From NCBI GenBank assembly GCA_900318255.1, contig ONJX01000006.1, positions 44,162-108,161 on the forward strand: a stretch of 64,000 bases of DNA, in the 5' to 3' direction. This stretch comes from an uncultured Prevotellaceae bacterium (GTDB lineage: Bacteria; Bacteroidota; Bacteroidia; Bacteroidales; Muribaculaceae). The first letter of the stretch is position 1. Each line of letters starts with the position of its first letter. The position numbers were made by a program, and so were the translations under genes. Below, in pieces: positions 1-7,730 of the stretch. Below the pieces are notes generated by a model. The model had not been told where the DNA came from. It searched no databases and saw only the letters and a program-made list of their open reading frames with translations.

Positions 1-348
1 GCTCAAAAAGGCGCTACTAATTTCACCGTGTTCAGCAGTTGGGTGAGCGACTACGGCTTTGCCTACGCCAAGGTGGAGAAGGATGCCAACGGCAACGACA
101 ACCACAACCGCAACTGGCAGTTTGTGAGTCTGAAGTCGAATTATGGCACCGCCAATACCGCTTACATGATAGAGACCGACATCCCCACCTCCGGCCTGGC
201 GGGCAATGCCACCTACGAGGTGCGCCCTTACAGCATCATTAAGGTAGGCTCCTTGCAGAGGGTGTGCTTCCGCAATGGCGGCAAGTTCAAGACCGGCAAC
301 GCCCCGGGCAATGGCGTGATAGTTGACGTGACAGGAATTGTTTTGTAG
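1..348 (+). CDS. C-terminal part of unknown surface-type protein (5' cut by window)
   Basis: The reading frame is open from base 1 to a TAG at 346-348, giving 115 residues with no start inside the window that must be real. The fragment is rich in Gly, Asn, Thr and Tyr and in short beta-like stretches, as in secreted Bacteroidales proteins. I see no catalytic motif and do not recognise the family. It lies 24 bp upstream of the lipoprotein gene on the same strand, so the two probably share a transcript and may both act at the cell surface (inference from position only). Confidence 0.6.
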   Translation, partial: AQKGATNFTVFSSWVSDYGFAYAKVEKDANGNDNHNRNWQFVSLKSNYGTANTAYMIETDIPTSGLAGNATYEVRPYSIIKVGSLQRVCFRNGGKFKTGNAPGNGVIVDVTGIVL

Positions 349-372
349 AACACACTTAATAGAATAATCATC

Positions 373-1938
373 ATGAGAAAGATAACCAACAAAATATTTG
401 CACTGAGTGGGCTGCTGATTCTCCTGTTACTTGGAGCTTGCGCCGAGGACGAGCTGCTGCAGCAAAATGAGGATCGCGAAATTGTGTTCAACGCCACTAT
501 GCCGGGAGATGACACTTCGGCACCGCAGCCAGGCACTCTCAAGAGCGTTGTGACAGTGTCGCCAAACGATGATGTGCTAAACCTTGTCGCCAAGTGGAAA
601 GAGGGTGACAAAATCCAGATTTACGTGCGTCAAAACGGGACTGTGTATAAAGTGGAGCAACTTTGCGACATCTACGACATAAGCGGCAACGGCAAGACCT
701 GCTCGTTCATGTTCTCGCTTCCCTCGGCGGTTGACCCGGAGAAGGACTATGATGTGATTGGGGTGACTGGTGTGGAGACGACAAGCATCAGCGGCTCGGA
801 TGTCATAGCTGTGAGCCAGCTCAGAAGAACGGCCGTTGAAGCTAACGGAGAGGTAGCATCGCCATTATGGTTTGTCACCACCAAGAGTGCTTCGTCGGCG
901 GGTCTGCAGGCGCAATTCCAGCACTTGGGCACCTACGAGGTGCTTCACGTGAAGAACAAGTCAAAGTCGAGCATGACGTTCCGTCACCGCGGTTTTGAGG
1001 CGGCAAACCACTGGTATAAGGCGAGCGACAACACAGTGCTCAGCACGAGTTACAACCCCTCGGTGAGCTCTGCGACCGGCGATGCCGAGAGCGACAAGAG
1101 TATCACCATCGCCGCGGGAGGCTCGGGGCGCGTGCTGTCGTGGTACATACCCAGTGGTGCTAAAATCACCGACGCCAAGCTCAAGGCTACTGTCAACGGC
1201 AAGAGCGTGGCAACCGCCGACACCAAGACCTCAAGTGCCACCATAGAGCGTGGCAGGGCCTATCACATGACAGTAACTTGGGACGGCAATGACCTGAGGT
1301 TCAATGAGCGTGACTCGTGCCCCGACAACAATCATCCCCACGCCATCGACTTGGGCTTGCCCAGCGGCACCAAGTGGGCGTGCTGCAACATAGGCGCCGG
1401 TTCTCCTCCGGAGTATGGCAACCACTATGCCTGGGGTGAGACACAGCCAAAGAGCGTGTATGACTGGAGCACCTATAAGTGGGGTAGTGGTTATTATGAA
1501 CTTACTAAATATTGCACTGATAGTTATTATGGCAAGAACGGTTTTGTCGATAACAAGACCGAACTAGACCTTGCCGACGATGCAGCATACGTGAACTGGA
1601 GTTCGGGCTGGCGTATGCCATCCTTGACGCAGATTCAGGAGCTGATCAACAACTGCACCAGCGAGTGGACCACGAGGAACGGTGTGAGCGGCCGCTTGTT
1701 CACGAGCAACATCAACGGCGCGTCGTTGTTCATGCCTGCCGCCGGCTCCCGCTGGAATAGTGAGCTCAGCTACGCCGGCGCGTACGGCTACTACTGGTCG
1801 CGCACGCTCGGCAGCATCGACACGTACGGCGCCTGCGACCTCATCTTCTACTCGGGCGACGTGTACTGGTACAACTACGGCAGCCACCACTACGACCGCT
1901 ACGGCGGCCATAGCGTGCGGGCGGTGCGAGTGCCGTAG
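373..1938 (+). CDS. Lipoprotein with fimbrillin-like N-terminal half and FISUMP/C-type-lectin-like C-terminal half
   Basis: This 521-aa protein starts with a lipoprotein signal (lipobox LGAC, lipidated Cys23), so it should be anchored in a membrane and probably surface exposed. Residues ~35-315 resemble Mfa-like fimbrillin domains (KWKEGDKIQIYV; HLGTYEVLHVKNKS). Residues ~325-521 begin DLGLPSGTKWA and end SVRAVRVP, the pattern of the Fibrobacter succinogenes major paralogous (FISUMP) domain, related to C-type-lectin folds. From about base 1670 base composition rises sharply in GC and aromatic/small residues are coded almost only by NNC codons, unlike the AT-richer bases 1480-1560 just upstream. 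Residues ~456-521 have the look of a DGR variable region (GYYWSRT, then Tyr/Ser/Asp/His/Asn-rich sequence). Ligand unknown. Confidence 0.75.
   Translation: MRKITNKIFALSGLLILLLLGACAEDELLQQNEDREIVFNATMPGDDTSAPQPGTLKSVVTVSPNDDVLNLVAKWKEGDKIQIYVRQNGTVYKVEQLCDIYDISGNGKTCSFMFSLPSAVDPEKDYDVIGVTGVETTSISGSDVIAVSQLRRTAVEANGEVASPLWFVTTKSASSAGLQAQFQHLGTYEVLHVKNKSKSSMTFRHRGFEAANHWYKASDNTVLSTSYNPSVSSATGDAESDKSITIAAGGSGRVLSWYIPSGAKITDAKLKATVNGKSVATADTKTSSATIERGRAYHMTVTWDGNDLRFNERDSCPDNNHPHAIDLGLPSGTKWACCNIGAGSPPEYGNHYAWGETQPKSVYDWSTYKWGSGYYELTKYCTDSYYGKNGFVDNKTELDLADDAAYVNWSSGWRMPSLTQIQELINNCTSEWTTRNGVSGRLFTSNINGASLFMPAAGSRWNSELSYAGAYGYYWSRTLGSIDTYGACDLIFYSGDVYWYNYGSHHYDRYGGHSVRAVRVP
1738..1938 (+). repeat. 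Candidate DGR-type variable region (C-type-lectin tail)
   Basis: The last ~200 bp of the lipoprotein gene code for Gly/Tyr/Ser/Asp/His/Asn in NNC codons inside a conserved frame (GSRW, GYYWSRT, FYSG, SVRAVRVP). This is the pattern expected when AAC codons of a template repeat are mutagenised by a diversity-generating retroelement. No template repeat and no reverse transcriptase are visible in the window, so the assignment rests on pattern only. Confidence 0.4.
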
Positions 1939-1985
1939 AATTTGCACCTTTGCCCTTATTCGGAAGCACTGGCACTCCGGCATTG

Positions 1986-2035
1986 ACTGCGCGCAGTGCG
2001 GGTTGGGGGGCAAGAACAGGCGGCCCCTGGCCGCC
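1986..2035 (+). other. GC-rich palindrome and hairpin after the variable region
   Basis: Just after the lipoprotein stop lie a 12-bp palindrome ACTGCGCGCAGT (1986-1997) and a perfect hairpin GGCGGCC-CCT-GGCCGCC (2019-2035). There is no T-tract, so this is not a classical terminator. Some DGR targets carry a GC-rich hairpin just downstream of the variable region; here it sits ~80 bp away, so the link is tentative. Confidence 0.4.
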
Positions 2036-2117
2036 GCCCCCACGGCGAGCAAGTGACACACGATAATCTATAACCTCTTGCTTGAAAACAAAAAAATAAA
2101 GAATTAGTCACGTTAAG

Positions 2118-2157
2118 CAAGCGCCGTGCGGTTTTCCGCTGCGGCGCTTGTTTTTTT
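2118..2157 (+). terminator. Rho-independent terminator after the lipoprotein gene
   Basis: Stem CAAGCGCC (2118-2125) pairs with GGCGCTTG (2143-2150), the inner part is mostly paired, and a run of seven T follows (2151-2157). It would end the transcript of the two surface-protein genes. Confidence 0.8.
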
Positions 2158-2523
2158 GGGTAAAACAAGGTCAGACACAGTCAGACAAGTTCGGACAAAC
2201 AGACTAATGAAACATCGGGGTCTGACCCCATTGTTTCACTTTACACCTACAACACAACAAAGGCACACTAATTAAACGAATTAAAACTAATTTTTGTCCG
2301 ACAAAACAAAGAAGGAGCCGCAGGCGACAGTGCCTGGTTTCAGCCGAAGGCTTTTTGAAGAAATCGTGCCCTCATGGCTTCCACACGGTTTTTTTAGACA
2401 TAAGAACATAAGATAGACATAAGAGCATAAATAGTCTCAAGAACAAGACTTATGTTCCTTATGTGTGCTTATGTTATTGTGTCCAATCTCCAGCGTGTGC
2501 TTATGAAACATCGTTTGTGAGGG
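2158..2523. other. Gene-free stretch with inverted and short direct repeats
   Basis: No convincing gene. It contains three TCAGACA/TCGGACA-like repeats (2171-2200), a 29-bp interrupted inverted repeat (2209-2237: GAAACA, GGGGTC, T, GACCCC, TGTTTC) and an AT-rich part with several CATAAGA-type repeats (2398-2490). It separates the convergent lipoprotein gene and efflux operon. The function of the repeats is unknown. Confidence 0.5.
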
Positions 2524-3627
2524 TTATGAGCGCTTGCGGTAGGTGAGTGCTGCGCCCAGGTTCATCACCACGGCGAGAATGGCGAGGGCCAGGAAGTTGA
2601 AGCGCATGTCGTAGAAGGTGGCTCCCTTGAGGAACACCGAGCGCATAATGGCGATGAAATAGCGCGGCGGCAGCACATAGGTGACATATTGCGCCCACTG
2701 CGGCATCGACTCGATGGGGGTGAGCAGTCCGCTCATGAGCATGAACACCATCACAAAGAAGAACATGAAGAAGACTGCCTGCTGCATGGTCGATGAGATG
2801 TTAGACGCTATGAGTCCAAACCCCGAAATCACCAGGATGAAGAGGAAGGCACCCGTGTAGATGGTGAGCAGGCTGCCCACTGCCGTGAGTCCATATACCA
2901 GCCATGCCACAATCAGTGCTATGGTGATGACAATGAGCCCCGCCACCCAATAGACGATGAGCTTGGCGAGGGTGAAAGAGAAACGGCTCACCGGCGTCAC
3001 ATTAATCTGCTCGATGGTTCCTGCCTCTTTCTCTCCCACCAGGTTGAGCGCCGGCAGGAAGCCCGTGATGATGATAATCAGTATCACCAGGATGGCCGGT
3101 ATCATGAAGTTGCGGTATTCCAAGGTGGGGTTGTAGCGGTTCTGGACCACCACGAGGTCGCCGGCCTGTGTGGGCGAGAGGCTTGCTCGCATCTCCTTGA
3201 TGCTTGAGGCTACAGTCTGTGCCAAATATTGTGACCCGAGGCTGCCCTTGGTGGCGTTCACGCTGTTGGCGCTGATGCTCAGCTTCTTGATGCTGCCAGT
3301 GGCAAACCCTTTCTCAAAGTGTTGTGGAATCTCGAGGATGGCATCCACGTCGCCCTGCTCCAGGCTCTTGAACGCGAGGTCGAAGCTGGTTGTCACGCTA
3401 TGCAGCGTGAGGTACTCGCTGGCATTAATGTTGGCGGTGATGCGCTGCGAGAGCTGCGAGTGGTCGTTGTCAACCACGCTCACGCTGACATGGCGCACGT
3501 CCATCGTCGTCACCCAGGGGATGATGAGCATTATCATGATGGGAAACACCACCACGAGCTTAGGCAGGAAGGAGTTGCGCTTGAATTGCAGCACCTCTTT
3601 TTTCAGTAGAACTTTCAGTGTGGACAT
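2524..3627 (-). CDS. ybhR: ABC-2 type efflux permease (YbhR-like)
   Basis: A 367-aa inner-membrane permease of the ABC-2 family. One N-terminal membrane helix (residues ~23-42) is followed by a large soluble periplasmic domain (~45-175) and then five hydrophobic segments, the usual YhhJ/YbhR/YbhS layout. It starts with ATG at 3627, 6 bp after the stop of the sister permease gene, and is the last gene of the efflux operon. It would form a heterodimeric channel with that permease, powered by the two ATPases upstream and linked to HlyD and TolC-like partners. E. coli YbhFSR exports cationic drugs and has been linked to Na+/Li+ antiport; the substrate here cannot be read from sequence. Confidence 0.85.
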   Translation of the reverse strand: MSTLKVLLKKEVLQFKRNSFLPKLVVVFPIMIMLIIPWVTTMDVRHVSVSVVDNDHSQLSQRITANINASEYLTLHSVTTSFDLAFKSLEQGDVDAILEIPQHFEKGFATGSIKKLSISANSVNATKGSLGSQYLAQTVASSIKEMRASLSPTQAGDLVVVQNRYNPTLEYRNFMIPAILVILIIIITGFLPALNLVGEKEAGTIEQINVTPVSRFSFTLAKLIVYWVAGLIVITIALIVAWLVYGLTAVGSLLTIYTGAFLFILVISGFGLIASNISSTMQQAVFFMFFFVMVFMLMSGLLTPIESMPQWAQYVTYVLPPRYFIAIMRSVFLKGATFYDMRFNFLALAILAVVMNLGAALTYRKRS

Positions 3628-3633
3628 GGGCTG

Positions 3634-4728
3634 TTACTCTAGTTTGTCGTTGAAATTCTTTAATGCTATAGCGAGCAGGGCGATAGTCATCACTACAAGG
3701 ATGATAAAGTCCTTTAGGATGAGGCTGAATGATGCCCCCTGTATCATGAGGCGGCGCATGGCGTCGATGTACCACCTGGCGGGCACTATTGCCGAGACAG
3801 GCTTGAGCACGGCGGGCATGTTCTCGATGGGGAACATCATTCCCGAGAGCATCACGATGGGCATGAGCATCACTGCTGCCGAGATAAGCAGTGCCACTAT
3901 CTGCTGCTTGGCGATGGTGGAGATGAGCAGCCCTAGGGCTAGCGAGAGCATCAGATATACTATAGAGACGATGATGATGCTCCCCAAATTGCCCGTCATG
4001 GGGATGCCCAGCACAAATCGCGCCAGCAGCAGGATGGTGGTGAGGTTGATGCACGAGAGGATGAAGTAAGGCGTCATCTTGGCCAGGATGATGGTGAGCG
4101 GTCGCACGGGCGACACCAGCAGCACGTCCATGGTGCCCGTCTCCTTCTCGCGAACTATCGCCACCGAGGTGAGCATGGCGCAAATCAAGATGAAAATCAT
4201 GCCCATGATGCCTGGCACGAAGTTGAAGGCGCTCTTCATCTGCGGGTTGAAGAGCATGTGGGTCTCGACAAGGGCGTTGCTCTGCATGAGTTCGCCAGCG
4301 AGAATGTTGTTGAGGTATCCGGCACCAGCCTGGGCGGTATTGGTGTTGGAGGCATCCATGACCAGCTGCATGGCAGCCTTGCCGTGGCCGTGTTGTTTCC
4401 ATTGCGCCATGAGGCGGTCAAAATCGTGGGCAAAGACCACAATGGCATCCACCTTTCCCGAGCGCAGGTATTGGTCTATCTCTCTCTCGTTAATGTCGCC
4501 TTTATAAGTGATATATGGGTTTGCCGAGAGTTTGTTGACGCTTTGTCTTATCTGCTCGTCCCACTTGGGCACTACCACCGCCACATTCACATTGTTGACT
4601 TCGGTAGAGATGGCAAAGCCAAAGAGCAGAATCTGCACCACCGGCATGAGCAGCGCAATGAGCATCGTGCGGCTGTCGCGCACGATGTGGAGTGTCTCTT
4701 TCTTTACAAATTTCAAAAAGCCTGTCAT
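3634..4728 (-). CDS. ybhS: ABC-2 type efflux permease (YbhS-like)
   Basis: A 364-aa permease with the same layout as its downstream neighbour: N-terminal helix (~22-42), periplasmic domain (~45-175), then five membrane segments including a REKETGTMDVLLVSPV coupling stretch typical of ABC-2 permeases. ATG start at 4728. It is separated from the upstream ATPase gene by 88 bp that hold a short tandem repeat, unlike the overlapping junctions elsewhere in the operon. Together with the YbhR-like protein it should form the membrane channel of a tripartite efflux pump. Confidence 0.85.
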   Translation of the reverse strand: MTGFLKFVKKETLHIVRDSRTMLIALLMPVVQILLFGFAISTEVNNVNVAVVVPKWDEQIRQSVNKLSANPYITYKGDINEREIDQYLRSGKVDAIVVFAHDFDRLMAQWKQHGHGKAAMQLVMDASNTNTAQAGAGYLNNILAGELMQSNALVETHMLFNPQMKSAFNFVPGIMGMIFILICAMLTSVAIVREKETGTMDVLLVSPVRPLTIILAKMTPYFILSCINLTTILLLARFVLGIPMTGNLGSIIIVSIVYLMLSLALGLLISTIAKQQIVALLISAAVMLMPIVMLSGMMFPIENMPAVLKPVSAIVPARWYIDAMRRLMIQGASFSLILKDFIILVVMTIALLAIALKNFNDKLE

Positions 4729-4768
4729 TTATTAAGTGTTAAGTGTTGAGTGGAATGGGGAACATCGG

Positions 4769-4812
4769 CTCGACTGCTCGAAGACTCGAATACTCGACTG
4801 CTCGAAGACTTG
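4769..4812. repeat. 24-bp tandem repeat between ATPase and permease genes
   Basis: The 16-mer CGACTGCTCGAAGACT occurs at 4771-4786 and again at 4795-4810, so a 24-bp unit is present almost twice. It fills the only sizeable gap between these two operon genes. Confidence 0.7.
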
Positions 4813-4816
4813 TCAG

Positions 4817-5563
4817 CTATGTATTCCGTTTTGCGTCGCGGGCTAGGATGCGGAACACTTCGTCCATTGATGTGGCGTTAAATGTCTTCTTCAGTTGGGC
4901 TGGGGTGTCGAGGGCTTTTATCTTGCCATCTACCATCATCGAGATGCGGTTGCAGTATTCGGCCTCGTCCATGTAGTGTGTCGTGACAAAGATTGTGGTG
5001 CCCTCGTTTGCCGCTTGGTAAATCATCTCCCAGAACTGGCGGCGGGTGATGGGGTCAACACCGCCGGTGGGTTCGTCGAGAAACACTATCTCGGGGCGGT
5101 GCAAGGTGGCTACGGCAAAGGCTAGTTTCTGTTTCCAGCCGAGCGGCAGGGCACTCACCAGTGTGTCTCTCTCCTCGCTGAAGTCGAGCTTCTGGAGTAG
5201 GGCAGTGGCGCGGTCTTTAAGGTCGCGGCTTTTCACGCCATAGATGCCTCCAAACAGCTCCATGTTCTCCATCACGGTGAGGTCGTCATAGAGCGAGAAG
5301 CGCTGACTCATGTAGCCGATGTGCCGCTTTATTTTCTCGCCCTGTTTCACCACGTCAAACCCCGCCACGGTGCCGCTGCCGCTGGTGGGGTAGCTCAGTC
5401 CGCATAGCATGCGCATGGCGGTGGTCTTGCCGGCACCGTTGGCACCCAAGAAGCCGAATATCTCGCCGCGATGCACCTCAAAGGTGATGTGATCGACTGC
5501 CGTGAACGCGCCAAATTGCTTGGTGAGGTCTTTTACCTGTATTATATAGTCAGTGCTGCTCAT
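4817..5563 (-). CDS. ABC transporter ATPase (like the C-terminal half of YbhF)
   Basis: A 248-aa ATP-binding subunit. Walker A GANGAGKTT lies at residues 40-48 and Walker B IVFLDEPTGGVDP near 160-172. The signature motif is the variant LPLGWKQK in place of LSGGQ, which is how the second ATPase half of E. coli YbhF reads. It overlaps the upstream ATPase gene by 14 bp, so YbhF, one fused protein in E. coli, is here two chains. They should dimerise to drive the two permeases. ATG start at 5563. Confidence 0.88.
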   Translation of the reverse strand: MSSTDYIIQVKDLTKQFGAFTAVDHITFEVHRGEIFGFLGANGAGKTTAMRMLCGLSYPTSGSGTVAGFDVVKQGEKIKRHIGYMSQRFSLYDDLTVMENMELFGGIYGVKSRDLKDRATALLQKLDFSEERDTLVSALPLGWKQKLAFAVATLHRPEIVFLDEPTGGVDPITRRQFWEMIYQAANEGTTIFVTTHYMDEAEYCNRISMMVDGKIKALDTPAQLKKTFNATSMDEVFRILARDAKRNT

Positions 5564-6473
5564 TGCTCAGTAGTTTGATGAATACGTCTTCGATATCGGG
5601 GGTTATTGTTTTTATCTCCACTTGGGCATGACCTTGCGCGAGAAGATTCTGCCTCAGTTTATCGGGGTCAAATCCCTGTTTTGCCAGGAGGTGGTGATAT
5701 TCGCCTGCGGTGTAGCAGTTGGCGATTTCGGGGCTGTTGCGCAGGTCTTTGAGTAGCGCGTACATGTCGTGGGCCTTGATGCCATAGAGGTTGCCGTCGA
5801 ATTTTTCAACCATGTGTTGTGGCGAGTCGATGTCGAGGATGTGCCCAGTGTTGCACAAGGCAATGCGGTCGCAGCGACTCGCCTCGTCCATATAGGGCGT
5901 TGACACTAGAATCGACAGACCTTGCTCACGCAGGTTGTGAAGCATGTCCCAGAACTCGCTTCGCGACACGGCATCCACGCCGGTTGTGGGCTCGTCGAGG
6001 AAGAGCACCGATGGCTTGTGGATGAGAGCGCAGCTCAAGGCCAGCTTTTGCTTCATGCCTCCCGAGAGGCGGCCGGCACGGCGTTTCTTGAATGGCTCTA
6101 TCTGCTTATAGATGGGTGCTACGAGGTCATAGTTCTGCTCAACTGTCACGCCAAATAGTGTGGCAAAAAACTCCATGTTCTCCTCGATGGTGAGGTCGGG
6201 GTATAGCGAGAACTTGCCCGGCATGTAGCCCACGCGGCTGCGAATGGCGCGGTAGTCCTTGACAATGTCGAGTCCATCGACCAGTGCCGAACCCTCGTCG
6301 GCATTGAGCAGAGTGACGAGAATCTTGAACAGCGTGGTCTTGCCGGCGCCATCGGGTCCTATAAGGCCAAATATCTCGCCCTGACGCACCTCGAGCGACA
6401 CATGGTCGAGAGCCTTGACTGCGCCGTAACTCTTGCTGATGCCTTTAACCTCTATTGCTTTGTTCGATGCCAT
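5550..6473 (-). CDS. ABC transporter ATPase (like the N-terminal half of YbhF)
   Basis: A 307-aa ATPase with Walker A GPDGAGKTT (residues 39-47), canonical signature LSGGMKQK and Walker B VLFLDEPTTGVD. A C-terminal extension of ~80 residues follows the ATPase core, as in YbhF. The next ATPase gene starts inside its last codons (14-bp overlap), indicating translational coupling. ATG start at 6473; the 198-bp gap to the HlyD gene holds a REP-like palindrome and a pyrimidine-rich minisatellite. Confidence 0.88.
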   Translation of the reverse strand: MASNKAIEVKGISKSYGAVKALDHVSLEVRQGEIFGLIGPDGAGKTTLFKILVTLLNADEGSALVDGLDIVKDYRAIRSRVGYMPGKFSLYPDLTIEENMEFFATLFGVTVEQNYDLVAPIYKQIEPFKKRRAGRLSGGMKQKLALSCALIHKPSVLFLDEPTTGVDAVSRSEFWDMLHNLREQGLSILVSTPYMDEASRCDRIALCNTGHILDIDSPQHMVEKFDGNLYGIKAHDMYALLKDLRNSPEIANCYTAGEYHHLLAKQGFDPDKLRQNLLAQGHAQVEIKTITPDIEDVFIKLLSNEQH

Positions 6474-6523
6474 GTTTTTTTCGTTAATAGGTGGAATGGA
6501 TTATGAGTTCTTAGTTAAGAGTC

Positions 6524-6544
6524 TGTTGCGATGGCATCGCAACA
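6524..6544. repeat. REP-like palindrome, copy 1
   Basis: TGTTGCGATG-G-CATCGCAACA is a perfect 10-bp inverted repeat with one central base. It belongs with the palindromes at 21321-21341 and 27654-27676, which share TGTTGCG..CGCAACA arms. Confidence 0.65.
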
Positions 6545-6556
6545 CACTTAACCTAG

Positions 6557-6666
6557 TCTTGTTTTCTTGTTTTCTTGTCCTCTCGTCTTCTTGTCCTCTC
6601 GTCCTCTTGTTATCTTGTTTTCTTGTCCTCTTGTCCTCTCGTTTTCTTGTCCTCTTGTCCTCTCGT
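6557..6666. repeat. Pyrimidine-rich 9-bp minisatellite
   Basis: About twelve degenerate copies of a 9-bp unit, TCTTGTCCT or TCTCGTCCT, fill the gap between the HlyD and ATPase genes of the efflux operon. One strand is nearly pure pyrimidine. Confidence 0.75.
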
Positions 6667-6671
6667 CAGCT

Positions 6672-7730
6672 TCACTTTAGTTTCACGTTTCCCGAAAGGC
6701 CGAGTTTGAGATAGCCGTCGTTCTTGACGGCAATCTTGACGGCATAAACGAGATTGGCGCGGCTGTCCTTTGTCTGTATGGACTTGGGTGTGAACTCACT
6801 CTCGCTTGAAATCCATGATATTTTGCCGGTGTAGTCACGCGTCTTGCCGCCGCCAAAGTCGGCGACCACAGTCACTTGCTGACCAAGCTTTATGTCCTGG
6901 AGCTGGTCGCTGGTGAAATAAGCGCGCAGATACACTGTACTCATGTCGGCAATCTTGAAAAGAGGCTTGCCAGCAGTGGCATATTCTCCCATCTGGGCAT
7001 ATTTCGTCAAGATGGTGCCCTTTATGGGCGACGAGATGATGGCATTCTGCATCTGGTTGTCGATGATTGACTTCTGTGCTTCGATGCCTCGTTTCTGCGC
7101 ATCGATGCCCCGCTTTTGTGCGTCCACGCCTCGCATCTGTGCATCCACGCCTTGCTTCTGTGCGATGTAGCCCTGGCTTTGGCTTTTAAGGCTGGCATTG
7201 CTGGCGTTGATTTGATCTTGTGTGGCGGCAAGCTGCTTCTCGAGCACAAGGATTTGGTAATTGATGTCATCTACTTGCTTTTGTGAGGCGGCGTTGTCGT
7301 GGAGCATGGCGGTAAATCTTGCTTTCTCTTTCTTGAGATTGGCAATTTGCTGCTTGGTGCCAGCCAGTTGCTTCTCCAGGTCAAGGATGTGGTTGCTGGT
7401 GGCCTGCTGCGAGGCGTCGAGTTGCTGCTTGCCTGTGCTCATCTGGTCTTTGCTGGCATCGAGCTGCGATTTTGTTGCTGTGAGGTTGTCGCTGTTGGCG
7501 TCAAACTGCGCCTTTTGCAGCTCGAGCTGCGTCATGTCGAGGTAGCCCAGCTGCACTCCGGCTTCCACTTCTTGTCCTTCCTCAATGTTGAGCGACATGA
7601 TTTGTCCGGTGCCCTTGGCCGAGACCACTACCTCGGTAGCTTCGAAGGTTCCGGTGGCATCCCACTCGTTGTCGTTGCTGCATGCCGTTGCCATGGCGGC
7701 GATGCTCATGATTAAGAGTATCTTTTTCAT
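6672..7730 (-). CDS. HlyD/YbhG-like membrane fusion protein (lipoprotein)
   Basis: A 352-aa periplasmic adaptor for the efflux pump. The N-terminus is a lipoprotein signal (MATAC, Cys17). The first lipoyl/barrel half follows (GTGQIMSLNIEEGQEVEAG), then a long alpha-helical hairpin (~75-215) rich in Gln, Ala and Lys, then the second half (ISSPIKGTILTKYAQMGEYATAGKPLF) and a C-terminal beta-barrel. Four 7-residue repeats of the type GVDAQKR sit at the hairpin, coded by 21-bp DNA repeats. Its ATG overlaps the stop of the TolC-like gene by 4 bp (ATGA), so the two are translationally coupled. It should bridge the ABC permeases and the outer-membrane channel. Confidence 0.88.
   Translation of the reverse strand: MKKILLIMSIAAMATACSNDNEWDATGTFEATEVVVSAKGTGQIMSLNIEEGQEVEAGVQLGYLDMTQLELQKAQFDANSDNLTATKSQLDASKDQMSTGKQQLDASQQATSNHILDLEKQLAGTKQQIANLKKEKARFTAMLHDNAASQKQVDDINYQILVLEKQLAATQDQINASNASLKSQSQGYIAQKQGVDAQMRGVDAQKRGIDAQKRGIEAQKSIIDNQMQNAIISSPIKGTILTKYAQMGEYATAGKPLFKIADMSTVYLRAYFTSDQLQDIKLGQQVTVVADFGGGKTRDYTGKISWISSESEFTPKSIQTKDSRANLVYAVKIAVKNDGYLKLGLSGNVKLK
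7076..7163 (-). repeat. Four in-frame 21-bp repeats in the HlyD coiled-coil hairpin
   Basis: Four near-identical 21-bp units code for G(V/I)DAQKR-type heptads. Because 21 is a multiple of three, copy-number change would lengthen or shorten the helical hairpin without a frameshift. Confidence 0.7.

Noticed and set aside
1760..2056. A second frame (98 codons) running through the variable region past the lipoprotein stop
   Set aside because: Its Ala/Thr/Ser-rich product is the off-frame reading of NNC-rich DNA; no start signal.
3170..4069. A 299-codon plus-strand frame spanning two permease genes
   Set aside because: It crosses the junction of two real minus-strand genes and reads as Met/Ser/Leu-rich shadow.
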